DNA of 64,000 nucleotides from Erysipelotrichaceae bacterium NK3D112 (GTDB lineage Bacteria; Bacillota_I; Bacilli_A; Erysipelotrichales; Erysipelotrichaceae), in the NCBI GenBank assembly GCA_000701725.1, contig JNJQ01000011.1, forward strand, positions 1-64,000, in the 5' to 3' direction. The first letter of the stretch is position 1; the number at the start of each line of letters is the position of its first letter. The notes below the pieces were generated by a model that saw nothing but the letters and a program-made list of their open reading frames with translations, made no database searches and was not told the origin of the DNA. Positions 1-7,394 of the stretch are shown piece after piece. Both the position numbers and the translations under genes were made by a program.

Positions 1-198
1 GGACCGATGGAAGGCATTAACGTAAATCCAAAGAGCCTGAAAAGAAACTCTCACGGCGTAAGTAATTTCATCTATAACCGCAACCGGATTCTATGGGCTA
101 CCAGAAACAATCCTTCTATTCTTGCCATTCCGCGTTCCAAAGAAGAAATACACAATCACACTGGTAAAAAACGCGGTCCTTACAAGAAATCAAAATAA
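1..198 (+). CDS. ISL3-family transposase, C-terminal fragment cut by the window edge
   Basis: The reading frame is open from base 1, so the gene starts outside the window and only its last 65 residues are visible. They begin with GPMEGIN and continue with KSLKRNSHGVSNF and NRNRIL. This matches the end of ISL3-type DDE transposases, where a G-P-x-E-G-x-N motif precedes a basic K-R-x-x-x-G-x-x-N-F stretch. The tail is strongly basic (KKRGPYKKSK). A hairpin terminator follows 25 bases after the stop. No part of the catalytic DDE core lies in the window, so whether the element is intact cannot be judged. Confidence 0.72.
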   Translation, partial: GPMEGINVNPKSLKRNSHGVSNFIYNRNRILWATRNNPSILAIPRSKEEIHNHTGKKRGPYKKSK

Positions 199-222
199 CA
201 ATTCATTAATGAGTGCAAGCAG

Positions 223-252
223 CTCTCCGCATAAAAAACCCGGAGAGTTTTT
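223..252 (+). terminator. Terminator after the transposase fragment
   Basis: CTCTCCG (223-229) pairs with CGGAGAG (241-247) and is followed by a run of T. It lies directly behind the transposase stop and points with it. Confidence 0.7.
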
Positions 253-378
253 ATTCACTCTCCAGGTCATTTTTCTACTGGTCCCCCGTGAGGTCCCCCA
301 TCAAATCCCCCATGAAATTTGACTAGCCCCCACGAAGTTTGGTTACCCGCTTTTTGAAATGACTGATTGTTGAGAAGA
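253..378. other. Gene-free tract between the transposase and kdgK, possible IS end
   Basis: No open frame of note. The tract holds four C-runs on this strand (282-287, 294-299, 306-311, 326-331), three of them spaced exactly 12 bases apart as TCCCCC. An insertion-sequence end would be expected about here, but no partner inverted repeat is visible because the other end is outside the window. No convincing terminator for the converging kdgK gene was found. Confidence 0.4.
282..331 (-). repeat. Four regularly spaced G-runs, possible G-quadruplex or transposase-binding repeats
   Basis: Read on the minus strand, four GGGGG runs occur within 50 bases, with loops of about 14, 7 and 7 bases. Three share a GGGGGA start and a 12-base period. 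The pattern fits a G-quadruplex-forming sequence and also fits subterminal repeats of an insertion sequence. Confidence 0.5.
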
Positions 379-1476
379 TCAGCGCTGAACACGCGCGCCT
401 GCGCCGCCCATGATCGCTTCAACTTCTTTTCTGTTTGCCATGGATGTGTCGCCCGGAGTTGTCATGGCCAGTGCGCCATGCGCTGCGCCATAGTTGACAG
501 CCAGTTCAGGATCGCCGGTTGTCATTAAGCCGAACACAAGACCGCTCGCGAAGGAATCGCCGCCGCCGACACGGTCGAGGATTTCGAGACCGTCATAGCT
601 CTTCGACATGTAGATTTCGCCGTCCGCATAGCACATTGCCTTCCAGTCGTTGACTGTTGCAGTCTTGACTGTACGCAGTGTTGTAGCGACTGCCTTCCAG
701 TTCGGATATGTCTTGACAGCTTCGTTGAGCATCTTCTTGTAGCCGTCGAGGTTGAGTTCCTTGAGGTTCTCGTCGTTGCCTTCGATCTCGAAGCCGAGGC
801 AGGCTGTGAAGTCTTCTTCATTACCGATCATGACATCGACATACTTGGCGATTTCACGGTTGACTTCCTGTGCCTTTTCCTTGCCGCCGATTGCGCTCCA
901 CATGGAAGGTCTGTAGTTGAGGTCGTAGGAAACAAGTGTTCCGTACTTCTTCGCTGTCTTGATGGCAGCGATGACTGTTTCGGAAGCCTGCTCGGAAAGA
1001 GCTGCGTAGATGCCGCCTGTATGGAGCCAGCGGACACCCAGTGTGCCGAAGATATATTCGAAGTCGAAATCTTCCGGAGTTGCCTTGGAGATGGCTGTGT
1101 TTGCACGGTCGGAGCAGCCGACTGCGCCGCGGATGCCGAAGCCGCGCTCTGTGAAGTTGATACCGTTGCGGCAGACTCTGCCGATACCGTCTGTCTCCAT
1201 CCACTTGATCAGGGATGTGTCAACACCGCCCTGGCAGATGAAGTCTTCCATCAGGCGTCCGACCTCATTGTCAGCGAATGCTGTGATGACCGCAGTCTTC
1301 ATGCCGAAGCACTTTCTGAGGCCTCTGACAACGTTGTATTCTCCGCCGCCTTCCCATGCACGGAAAGAACGGGCTGTTCTGATTCTTCCTTCTCCCGGAT
1401 CAAGTCTCAGCATGACTTCGCCAAGGCTGACCGCATCAAATGTATATGTGCCTTCCGGCTTGAGTTCCAGTTTCAT
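379..1476 (-). CDS. kdgK: 2-dehydro-3-deoxygluconate kinase
   Basis: PfkB-family sugar kinase of 365 residues. It phosphorylates 2-keto-3-deoxygluconate to KDPG in the cytoplasm, the step before the aldolase encoded just upstream. The N-terminal substrate loop (EGGGEYNVVRGL, near residue 42) and the C-terminal PfkB signature DRVGGGDSFASG (near 300) are clear; the latter carries the catalytic Asp in GGD. It follows eda by two bases, and its ribosome site (AGGAGA) lies inside the end of eda, so the two are translated as a unit. Together with the uxu genes this completes conversion of glucuronate or galacturonate products to pyruvate and glyceraldehyde 3-phosphate. Confidence 0.9.
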   Translation of the reverse strand: MKLELKPEGTYTFDAVSLGEVMLRLDPGEGRIRTARSFRAWEGGGEYNVVRGLRKCFGMKTAVITAFADNEVGRLMEDFICQGGVDTSLIKWMETDGIGRVCRNGINFTERGFGIRGAVGCSDRANTAISKATPEDFDFEYIFGTLGVRWLHTGGIYAALSEQASETVIAAIKTAKKYGTLVSYDLNYRPSMWSAIGGKEKAQEVNREIAKYVDVMIGNEEDFTACLGFEIEGNDENLKELNLDGYKKMLNEAVKTYPNWKAVATTLRTVKTATVNDWKAMCYADGEIYMSKSYDGLEILDRVGGGDSFASGLVFGLMTTGDPELAVNYGAAHGALAMTTPGDTSMANRKEVEAIMGGAGARVQR

Positions 1477-1478
1477 AA

Positions 1479-2120
1479 TTAACCTCTGATCTCCTTGACC
1501 ATCGCAGCCGCATCGGCTGTGATCTTCTTGATTTCATCGAACTGTCCGGCCTTGATCATATCGCCCTTGACCATCCATGTTCCGCCGCATGCCGCAATCT
1601 TGTCGCTCTCAAGATACGCTCTGAGATTCTTGAGGTTGACACCGCCTGTCGGCATGAACTTGACCATTGTGTAAGGTGCTGCCAGAGCCTTGATTGTGCT
1701 GAGGCCGCCATAGTTTTCAGCGGGGAAGAACTTGCAGACTGTGAGTCCTCTCTTGACTGCCTGGGCAACTTCACTCGGTGTGACTGTGCCGGGGTATACC
1801 GGGATGTTCTTGCTGATGCAGTAGTCAACGATTTCCGGATCAAAGCCCGGTGAAACAATGAACTTCGCACCTGCATTGACTGCACGGTCAACCTGCTCAA
1901 CTGTCAGAACTGTGCCTGCACCGACGAGCATTTCAGGATAAGCTTCTGCCATGATGCGGATGGATTCTTCCGCTGCTGCTGTACGGAATGTGACTTCTGC
2001 AACTGCCAGACCGCCTTCAACGAGCGCCTTTGCAAGAGGCAGTGCATCTTTTGTGTCGTTGAGAACGACAACAGGTACTACACCGTAGGAGCCGATTTTC
2101 TGATTCATTTCTTCAAACAT
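1479..2120 (-). CDS. eda: KDPG/KHG aldolase (bifunctional 4-hydroxy-2-oxoglutarate aldolase)
   Basis: Class I aldolase that splits KDPG to pyruvate and glyceraldehyde 3-phosphate. The Schiff-base lysine lies in VCKFFPAEN, and the family E-x-x-F-R-T motif is seen in VAEVTFRT near residue 45. I chose the ATG at 2120 (MFEEMNQKIG) because AGAAGGTG lies seven bases upstream and the 213-residue product has the normal family length. An upstream ATG at 2147 adds nine residues without homology. It is the first gene of the eda-kdgK pair, with its own leader carrying a 20-base palindrome. Confidence 0.92.
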   Translation of the reverse strand: MFEEMNQKIGSYGVVPVVVLNDTKDALPLAKALVEGGLAVAEVTFRTAAAEESIRIMAEAYPEMLVGAGTVLTVEQVDRAVNAGAKFIVSPGFDPEIVDYCISKNIPVYPGTVTPSEVAQAVKRGLTVCKFFPAENYGGLSTIKALAAPYTMVKFMPTGGVNLKNLRAYLESDKIAACGGTWMVKGDMIKAGQFDEIKKITADAAAMVKEIRG

Positions 2121-2160
2121 AATTTTCACCTTCTTCTGGCCGGACATGCCGTGCCCTATT

Positions 2161-2180
2161 ATCTGAAAGCTGTTTCAGAT
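2161..2180. promoter_or_regulatory. 20-base palindrome in the eda-kdgK leader, candidate operator
   Basis: ATCTGAAA (2161-2168) and TTTCAGAT (2173-2180) are perfect inverted arms around GCTG. A -10-like TATCAT on the minus strand lies at 2190-2195, so the palindrome would sit at or just after the transcription start of eda. That is a typical place for a repressor site. Which regulator binds is not shown by the sequence. Confidence 0.5.
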
Positions 2181-2309
2181 GTCGAATTTATGATAGCACA
2201 GATCAATTGCCGATTCCGATTTGCCCCATGGACATTTCCGTCTTCTTCATGGCCTTTTCCGATATGCTTTCACCGTTTGAGGCTTTCAGAAAGTTTTTCA
2301 AGGCATGAA

Positions 2310-3164
2310 TTAAACGCCTGAATAAGCGCTGAAACCGCCGTCGATCGGGAGTGTGACACCGGTGATGAAGGAAGCCGCGTCATTGTTGAGCAGGAACAGG
2401 ACAGCTCCGCACAGTTCCTTCTCGCTGTCGCCGAAACGTCCCATCGGTGTGGCAGCCAGGATCTTGCCTGTACGGGCAGTCGGAGTTCCGTCCGGATTGA
2501 ACAGAAGCGCCGCGTTCTGCTTTGTGGCAAAGAAGCCCGGTGCGATCGCGTTGACACGGATGCCGACCTTGGAGAAGTGAACTGCCAGCCATTGTGTGAA
2601 GTTGGAGACAGCCGCCTTTGCGCCGGAGTAAGCCGGGATCTTGGTCAGCGGGGTATATGCGTTCATGGATGAGATATTGAGGATGTTGCAGCCCTCGCGG
2701 CCGACCATCTGTCTGGCAAATGCCTGGGTGGGCAGAAGTGTGCCGACGAAGTTCAGGTTGAAGACGAATTCAACACCGCTCTTGTCGAGATCGAAGAAGC
2801 TCTTTGTGTCAGCTTCGATATCTCCGTTTTCGAAATATTCCTTGTCGGTGGTTGCTCTGGGGTTGTTTCCGCCTGCGCCATTGAGAAGGATATCGCAGGG
2901 TCCGAGATCATTGCATACCGCTTCGGCCACCGCATAGCAGTTGTCCTTGTCGAGAACGTTGCACTTGTAAGCCTTGGCAACGCCGCCCTCAGCGACGATT
3001 TCGTCCGCGAACTTCTGCGCAGCCTCTTCATTGAGGTCAAGCAGTGCAACCTTTGCGCCGGCTCTTGCCAGAACCTTTGCAAAGTAGGAACATAACACGC
3101 CGCCGGCGCCTGTAACGACCGCGGTCTTACCGCTGAGATCAGTATTGATAACATTCTTTTCCAT
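2310..3164 (-). CDS. uxuB: SDR-family D-mannonate oxidoreductase (fructuronate reductase)
   Basis: Short-chain dehydrogenase of 284 residues that interconverts D-fructuronate and D-mannonate with NAD(P)H. The glycine-rich cofactor motif TGAGGVLC is near residue 18, NGAGG near 95, the catalytic Ser in ISSMNAY near 165 and YxxxK as YSGAK near 178. It follows mannonate dehydratase by 17 bases. The family is the same as the Bacillus UxuB (YjmF) type and is unrelated to the long-chain E. coli UxuB, so the symbol is used by function. The assignment over other SDRs rests largely on the operon. A roughly 190-base leader separates it from eda, so eda-kdgK may have its own promoter. Confidence 0.85.
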   Translation of the reverse strand: MEKNVINTDLSGKTAVVTGAGGVLCSYFAKVLARAGAKVALLDLNEEAAQKFADEIVAEGGVAKAYKCNVLDKDNCYAVAEAVCNDLGPCDILLNGAGGNNPRATTDKEYFENGDIEADTKSFFDLDKSGVEFVFNLNFVGTLLPTQAFARQMVGREGCNILNISSMNAYTPLTKIPAYSGAKAAVSNFTQWLAVHFSKVGIRVNAIAPGFFATKQNAALLFNPDGTPTARTGKILAATPMGRFGDSEKELCGAVLFLLNNDAASFITGVTLPIDGGFSAYSGV

Positions 3165-3181
3165 TTTCTTTCACCTTCCTC

Positions 3182-4258
3182 TTAAAGTCCTCTTGTCTGA
3201 CTCTTTTCAATTGCTTCCCATAAGCCGTTGATATATGCTGCGCCAAGCGCTCTGTCATAAAGACCGTAGCCCGGCATTGCGACCTCACCCCAGATCATTC
3301 TTCCGTGGTCAGGTCTGATCGGTCCGTCAAAGCCGATCTCATAGAGCGCCTTGACGATTTCATACATATCGAATGTTCCGTCGCTGGAAAGATGCGCAGC
3401 TTCCTCGAAGTTTGTCGGGGAATGGAAATACAGGTTTCTGACATGCGCGAAGTGGATTCTTCCCTTGAGGGAGCGGATCATATCGGGCAGATCGTTGTTC
3501 AGGTTTGTTCCGTAGGAGCCTGAGCAGAACGTGACACCGTTGTGCACATCGTCAACCGCATTCATCAGTCTCAGGATGTTTTCCTTGTTGATGATGATTC
3601 TCGGCAGACCGAATACGCTCCATGCGGGATCATCGGGATGGATTGCCATTTTGATGTCATATTCATTGCAGACAGGCATGATTGCCTTCAGGAAATAAAC
3701 AAGGTTTTCGAAGAGCTTCTCGTTGTCAATGTCCTTGTAGAGTTCAAACAGCTCTTTGACCTTTGCCATTCTTTCCGGCTCCCAGCCCGGCATGACGGTG
3801 CCGTTCATATCGCCGGCGATGGAATCGAACATCTTTTCCGGATCCAGCGCGTCAACCGCTTCCTGTGTATAAGCCAGTACAGTGGAGCCGTCCGCTCTCT
3901 TTCTTGCCAGCTCGGTTCTTGTCCAGTCGAAGACAGGCATGAAATTATAGCAGACCAGATGGATGCCCTCTTCACCGAGGTTTCTCAGACATTCGATGTA
4001 AGTTGCGATGTCCTTATCCCTGTCCTTGGAGCCTGTCTTGATCGCGTCGGAAACATTGACGGACTCAATGCCTTCGATCTTCAATCCGGAAGCCTCGACC
4101 TCCTCTTTGAGCGCACGGATTTCCTCACGTGTCCAAAGGTCGCCGGGCTGTTTGTCATACAGCATTGTGATGACGCCGGTAACGCCCGGAATCTGTCTGA
4201 TCTGTTCCAGAGTTACTGTGTCATGCTTGGAGCCGTACCATCTCAGTGTCATTTTCAT
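3182..4258 (-). CDS. uxuA: Mannonate dehydratase
   Basis: Dehydrates D-mannonate to 2-keto-3-deoxygluconate. The 358-residue product begins MKMTLRWYG, the usual UxuA start, and the ATG at 4258 has AGGAGA nine bases upstream. A longer frame from 4297 lacks a ribosome site. Family blocks visible include CYNFMPVFDWTRTEL, IHPDDPAWSVFGLPRI, HFAHVRNL and RPDHGRMIWGE, which contain the His, Asp and Cys metal ligands and catalytic residues. It is first in the uxuA-SDR transcript and diverges from an AraC gene. No uronate isomerase (UxaC) or hexuronate carrier lies in the window. Confidence 0.95.
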   Translation of the reverse strand: MKMTLRWYGSKHDTVTLEQIRQIPGVTGVITMLYDKQPGDLWTREEIRALKEEVEASGLKIEGIESVNVSDAIKTGSKDRDKDIATYIECLRNLGEEGIHLVCYNFMPVFDWTRTELARKRADGSTVLAYTQEAVDALDPEKMFDSIAGDMNGTVMPGWEPERMAKVKELFELYKDIDNEKLFENLVYFLKAIMPVCNEYDIKMAIHPDDPAWSVFGLPRIIINKENILRLMNAVDDVHNGVTFCSGSYGTNLNNDLPDMIRSLKGRIHFAHVRNLYFHSPTNFEEAAHLSSDGTFDMYEIVKALYEIGFDGPIRPDHGRMIWGEVAMPGYGLYDRALGAAYINGLWEAIEKSQTRGL

Positions 4259-4296
4259 AATTGATTTTCTCCTTTTTTGTACACTCTTATTCTGCA

Positions 4297-4345
4297 ATGA
4301 AAGCGGTTGGATTTACATTGTGCAAATTGTCAAACGAATTGCAAA
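4297..4345. promoter_or_regulatory. Divergent uxuA/AraC control region with cre-like box and CGAATTGCAAA element
   Basis: ATGAAAGCGGTT (4297-4308) resembles the first two thirds of the CcpA cre consensus WTGNAANCGNWNNCW, with a mismatch at the late C. CGAATTGCAAA (4335-4345) follows, and TTGACA lies on the minus strand at 4327-4332. The same two elements recur at 25882-25926 ahead of the ABC importer, which suggests shared control. A TATGAT (4354-4359) could serve as -10 for the AraC gene. Confidence 0.45.
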
Positions 4346-4365
4346 TATTGTTGTATGATGAACTC

Positions 4366-5277
4366 ATGAAGAAACAATACCGCTCAGAATTCAGCACCCG
4401 CCAGAATATGCGCAAAGAAGACTATGAAATCTTCTTTTACAGCGATTCCTATTTCCAAAGTGTCTCTGTGCACAAGCACGATTATTACGAATTTTATTTC
4501 CCGGTTTCGGGAAAGGTGGAAATGGAAATCCGCGGGAAAAGAACCCGTCTTGTTCCGTGCGATGCGGTGATTGTGCCGCCCGGAACCTCCCACCGTGCGA
4601 TCACCGAAAACTCCGAAAAATCATACAGCCGCTATGTGTTCTGGATCAGCGCGGACTATCTCAGAGAGATTGCTGCGATCGTGCCGGGCATCAGCTATAT
4701 CCGCACAAAAGCAGCCTCGCAGAAACAGAACATCTTTCATTTCAGCGAAAGTGAATACGCCCTGATTCAGTCAAAGATTCTCAGACTGATCGAGGAGGAT
4801 CATTCCGATAAATACGCAGCCGAAGACTTCCGTCATATCTGCATCATGGATCTGCTGACGCTGATCAGCCGCTTCATTTATGAACATGACAATCCCCGGC
4901 CTGCCGAAAAAGGAAGCGACCAGATTCAGATGATGATTGATTTTATCGAAACCCATCTGGATGAGGAGCTGAGTCTGGAAAAACTGGGTGAACAGTTCTT
5001 CGTATCCAAATATCACATTGCCCATATCTTCAAAGACCGCACAGGCATGACTGTTCACAGATATATCCAGAAAAAACGTCTGGAACGCTGTGCCGATGAC
5101 ATCAAGTCAGGCAAATCGCTGAGCCAGATTCACCGGACATACGGATTCGGGGATTACTCCTCCTTCTTCCGTGCCTTCCGCAATGAGTACGGCGTTTCAC
5201 CGAAAGAATACCAGTCGGTATATCTGCTCGATCCGCTTGTCAGAAACAGAGCGGATGAGAAAAAAGGAGGAGACTGA
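4366..5277 (+). CDS. AraC-family transcriptional regulator, likely of the hexuronate genes
   Basis: Regulator of about 303 residues. An N-terminal cupin-like sensor (HKHDYYEFYFPVSG, then VPPGTSHRA) is followed by a C-terminal double helix-turn-helix with LSLEKLGEQFFVSKYHIAHIF and YGFGDYSSFFRAFRNEYGVSP. It diverges from uxuA and so probably controls the uxu genes. The start is uncertain: the ATG at 4366 begins the homologous region but lacks a ribosome site, and a TATGAT box seven bases upstream would put transcription close to the start codon. The transcript may therefore be leaderless, or TTG at 4351 may be used. The next gene starts two bases after its stop. Confidence 0.85.
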   Translation: MKKQYRSEFSTRQNMRKEDYEIFFYSDSYFQSVSVHKHDYYEFYFPVSGKVEMEIRGKRTRLVPCDAVIVPPGTSHRAITENSEKSYSRYVFWISADYLREIAAIVPGISYIRTKAASQKQNIFHFSESEYALIQSKILRLIEEDHSDKYAAEDFRHICIMDLLTLISRFIYEHDNPRPAEKGSDQIQMMIDFIETHLDEELSLEKLGEQFFVSKYHIAHIFKDRTGMTVHRYIQKKRLERCADDIKSGKSLSQIHRTYGFGDYSSFFRAFRNEYGVSPKEYQSVYLLDPLVRNRADEKKGGD

Positions 5278-5279
5278 TC

Positions 5280-6293
5280 ATGGATCATGAAAGATTGAAG
5301 AGACTCATACGGCAGAACATCGATCTGTATCATAAAGGCTTCATGCTTCAGAGCAGCGTCGAATATCTGGATATGATCATCGCCGCCCATGAACTGAAAA
5401 AGCGCAATGATCCGGATGCGGATGAAATCATCCGGGAACTGAGCGGATTCATGATGGAAACCGATGGCGAACAGCCGCTTCATTATTCACTCTGGCTGGC
5501 CCTTTTTCCGCTGTATTCCATGCCTCTTTCCGATTTCCTGCAGAACTTTGCGGTCCATGCGCTAAGCGAAGACTATCAGCCTGAAACTGCCGTCAACGGC
5601 AGCTTTCATGACCGTCTGGAAACCGGGGTTTCACTGCCGATCAGCGCGCACAGTGAACTCATCCGTGAGGAAGTGAACAGATGCCTTGCCGAAAAGAATC
5701 AGGTCAGTGCAGCGCTTGAAAGATGGATGGCATATGAGAATGAGCTGACCCGCAGACGGAACAGCTTTGAGATCAAAGATGTGCTTTCTGTTTATTACGA
5801 ATATGCCGCGCAGGTACTCAACATGGACGCGTTTGAACATGCCGGAGTCTCTGCGGAATGCGTCCTGAAGATTGACAAAGAAGGCAGTGTGAATGAAATC
5901 CCGCTGAAGATCACCCATGTTTACGATGACATGATCACCGCCCTTTCCATTGCTAAGCCGCTTCATCTTTACCGCATATTCAGAAATGAGCCGAAAGCGG
6001 AGTGTTACAGGCTGAGTGACAATGAATTCCGCGGCTTCCATGTGGGAAAGCTGCTGGCGGATGATGTTGAGATCAATGAAAACAGTATCCGCGCAAGGCT
6101 CATGGATCCCGCCGGCGGCCGCCATGATGTGAGCGGAATCATCACAAAGGATTATCACAACCGCATTTATGATACTGAAATCACATTTGAGGACGGTGCA
6201 AAGAAAAAAGCAGCGTTCCATCTGGCAAAGAGACATTTTGCCCTGATCGAACGCAGCGATGGATATTCGGATTTTCTGAAAGATTACAGGTAG
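5280..6293 (+). CDS. Uncharacterised 337-residue protein co-transcribed with the hexuronate AraC gene
   Basis: I do not recognise this protein. It starts two bases after the AraC stop behind AAAGGAGGAG, so the pair is clearly an operon. It is soluble with no signal peptide or membrane segment. The first 100 residues look helical and charged (DHERLKRLIRQNIDLYHKG...). A middle helical part follows (about 105-175). The last 150 residues look beta-rich (FRGFHVGKLLADDVEI, DPAGGRHDVSG, YDTEITFEDGAKKKAAF), which could be a small barrel or sandwich. No catalytic motif stands out. Its 3' end overlaps the converging AEC gene by ten bases. A ligand-sensing or modifying role beside the regulator is only a guess. 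Confidence 0.6.
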   Translation: MDHERLKRLIRQNIDLYHKGFMLQSSVEYLDMIIAAHELKKRNDPDADEIIRELSGFMMETDGEQPLHYSLWLALFPLYSMPLSDFLQNFAVHALSEDYQPETAVNGSFHDRLETGVSLPISAHSELIREEVNRCLAEKNQVSAALERWMAYENELTRRRNSFEIKDVLSVYYEYAAQVLNMDAFEHAGVSAECVLKIDKEGSVNEIPLKITHVYDDMITALSIAKPLHLYRIFRNEPKAECYRLSDNEFRGFHVGKLLADDVEINENSIRARLMDPAGGRHDVSGIITKDYHNRIYDTEITFEDGAKKKAAFHLAKRHFALIERSDGYSDFLKDYR

Positions 6294-7207
6294 TAAATCA
6301 TCGTCAATAGAGGCATCGTTGCGATGCACATCAGTGTGGTGATCGTGTTAATCGCTGTTGCCGTGCCGGCATCCTGGTCATAAAGCTGCGCCATCTGGGT
6401 GACGGTGGAAGCACTTGGTGTCATCGTGGCCATCAGGCTGATGTAAAGAATGGTGACACCGTCCGCTGCGAAACGGCTGAAGCCGCTGTATTTCATAATC
6501 ACAAGGATGATCATCGGAATGATGATCATTTTCAATATGGCAATGATCCAGATCCGCTTCCCTTTCACAATGGATTTCAGATCCGTTCCGGCCAGGATCA
6601 TGCCGATCATGATCATTGAAACCGGTCCGATGACCGAGGCCATTGATTTCACCGTTCCGCCAAGAAGTGAAGGCAGATGCAGATGAAGCAGGAACATGAT
6701 CATGCCGGCAACGCACGCAATCAAGTTGACATTGAGCAGGATCGCCTTGAAATCCGCGCCTGTTTTTCCCTGGATCAATGACTTGCCATGGGTCCAGATA
6801 ATGAACTGCTGCACAACCATAAAGGCGCTTGCGTAAATCACCCATTCCTCACCAAGGATCGCGGTCACCAGAGGAATAATCAGATTGCCCGCATTGGAAT
6901 AGATCAGGGACGCTTTTTCAACATTGGTGAAACGGAACACACGGCTGAGCGCATACACAATCACAAACAGAAGAACATGGATCATCAGACCGGACAGGAT
7001 CGCCATGATGAAGCCGGCTGCCTTTTCAGCGGAGTATTCAATCTGAAAGGCATTGAGGATCGTGCACGGAGTGATCAGATAGACAAGCAGCACCGAAAGC
7101 GGCTTGGAGTCGGATGATTTCAATACATTCAGACGGACAAGCAGATATCCGCATAACATCATCAGAAACAGCTGAAAAATCTGCTGTGCGAGCAAAACCG
7201 CAACCAT
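6284..7207 (-). CDS. AEC (auxin efflux carrier) family permease
   Basis: Integral membrane carrier of 307 residues with about ten hydrophobic segments in the usual AEC arrangement of two five-helix halves. Typical features are the N-terminal LFLMMLCGYLLVRLNVL, a central SNAGNLIIPLVTAILGEEW and the C-terminal MATMTPSASTVTQMAQLYDQDAGTATAINTITTLMC. Bacterial AEC members move organic acids such as malate or lactate, but the substrate is not shown by the sequence. It has its own promoter at 7253-7281 and is not linked to a metabolic gene. The stop overlaps the end of the preceding plus-strand gene, with no visible terminator between them. Confidence 0.88.
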   Translation of the reverse strand: MVAVLLAQQIFQLFLMMLCGYLLVRLNVLKSSDSKPLSVLLVYLITPCTILNAFQIEYSAEKAAGFIMAILSGLMIHVLLFVIVYALSRVFRFTNVEKASLIYSNAGNLIIPLVTAILGEEWVIYASAFMVVQQFIIWTHGKSLIQGKTGADFKAILLNVNLIACVAGMIMFLLHLHLPSLLGGTVKSMASVIGPVSMIMIGMILAGTDLKSIVKGKRIWIIAILKMIIIPMIILVIMKYSGFSRFAADGVTILYISLMATMTPSASTVTQMAQLYDQDAGTATAINTITTLMCIATMPLLTMIYYL

Positions 7208-7252
7208 GGAAGTCCCTCCTCTGAAACATGTTCTGTTTTTCTTACGCGCATA

Positions 7253-7281
7253 ATTCTAACGGTTTATGAAACACCATGCAA
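7253..7281 (-). promoter_or_regulatory. Sigma-A-type promoter of the AEC permease gene
   Basis: On the minus strand TTGCAT (7276-7281) and TAGAAT (7253-7258) are separated by 17 bases, about 45 bases ahead of the start codon. Confidence 0.55.
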
Positions 7282-7394
7282 ATAATATGTCAGCACACTG
7301 CCCGAAGCGCTTATTTTCCTTTTTATCAGTGGAGTTTCGACACTTTTGGGTATAGGATAGATAGGATTGAACCCAAAAGAAAGAGGTGAGTGTT

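Noticed and set aside
122-322. A 66-codon frame overlapping the transposase tail
   Set aside because: It crosses the terminator and the C-run tract and has no ribosome site.
3542-4264. A 240-codon open frame opposite uxuA
   Set aside because: uxuA matches its family throughout; the opposite frame is a shadow.
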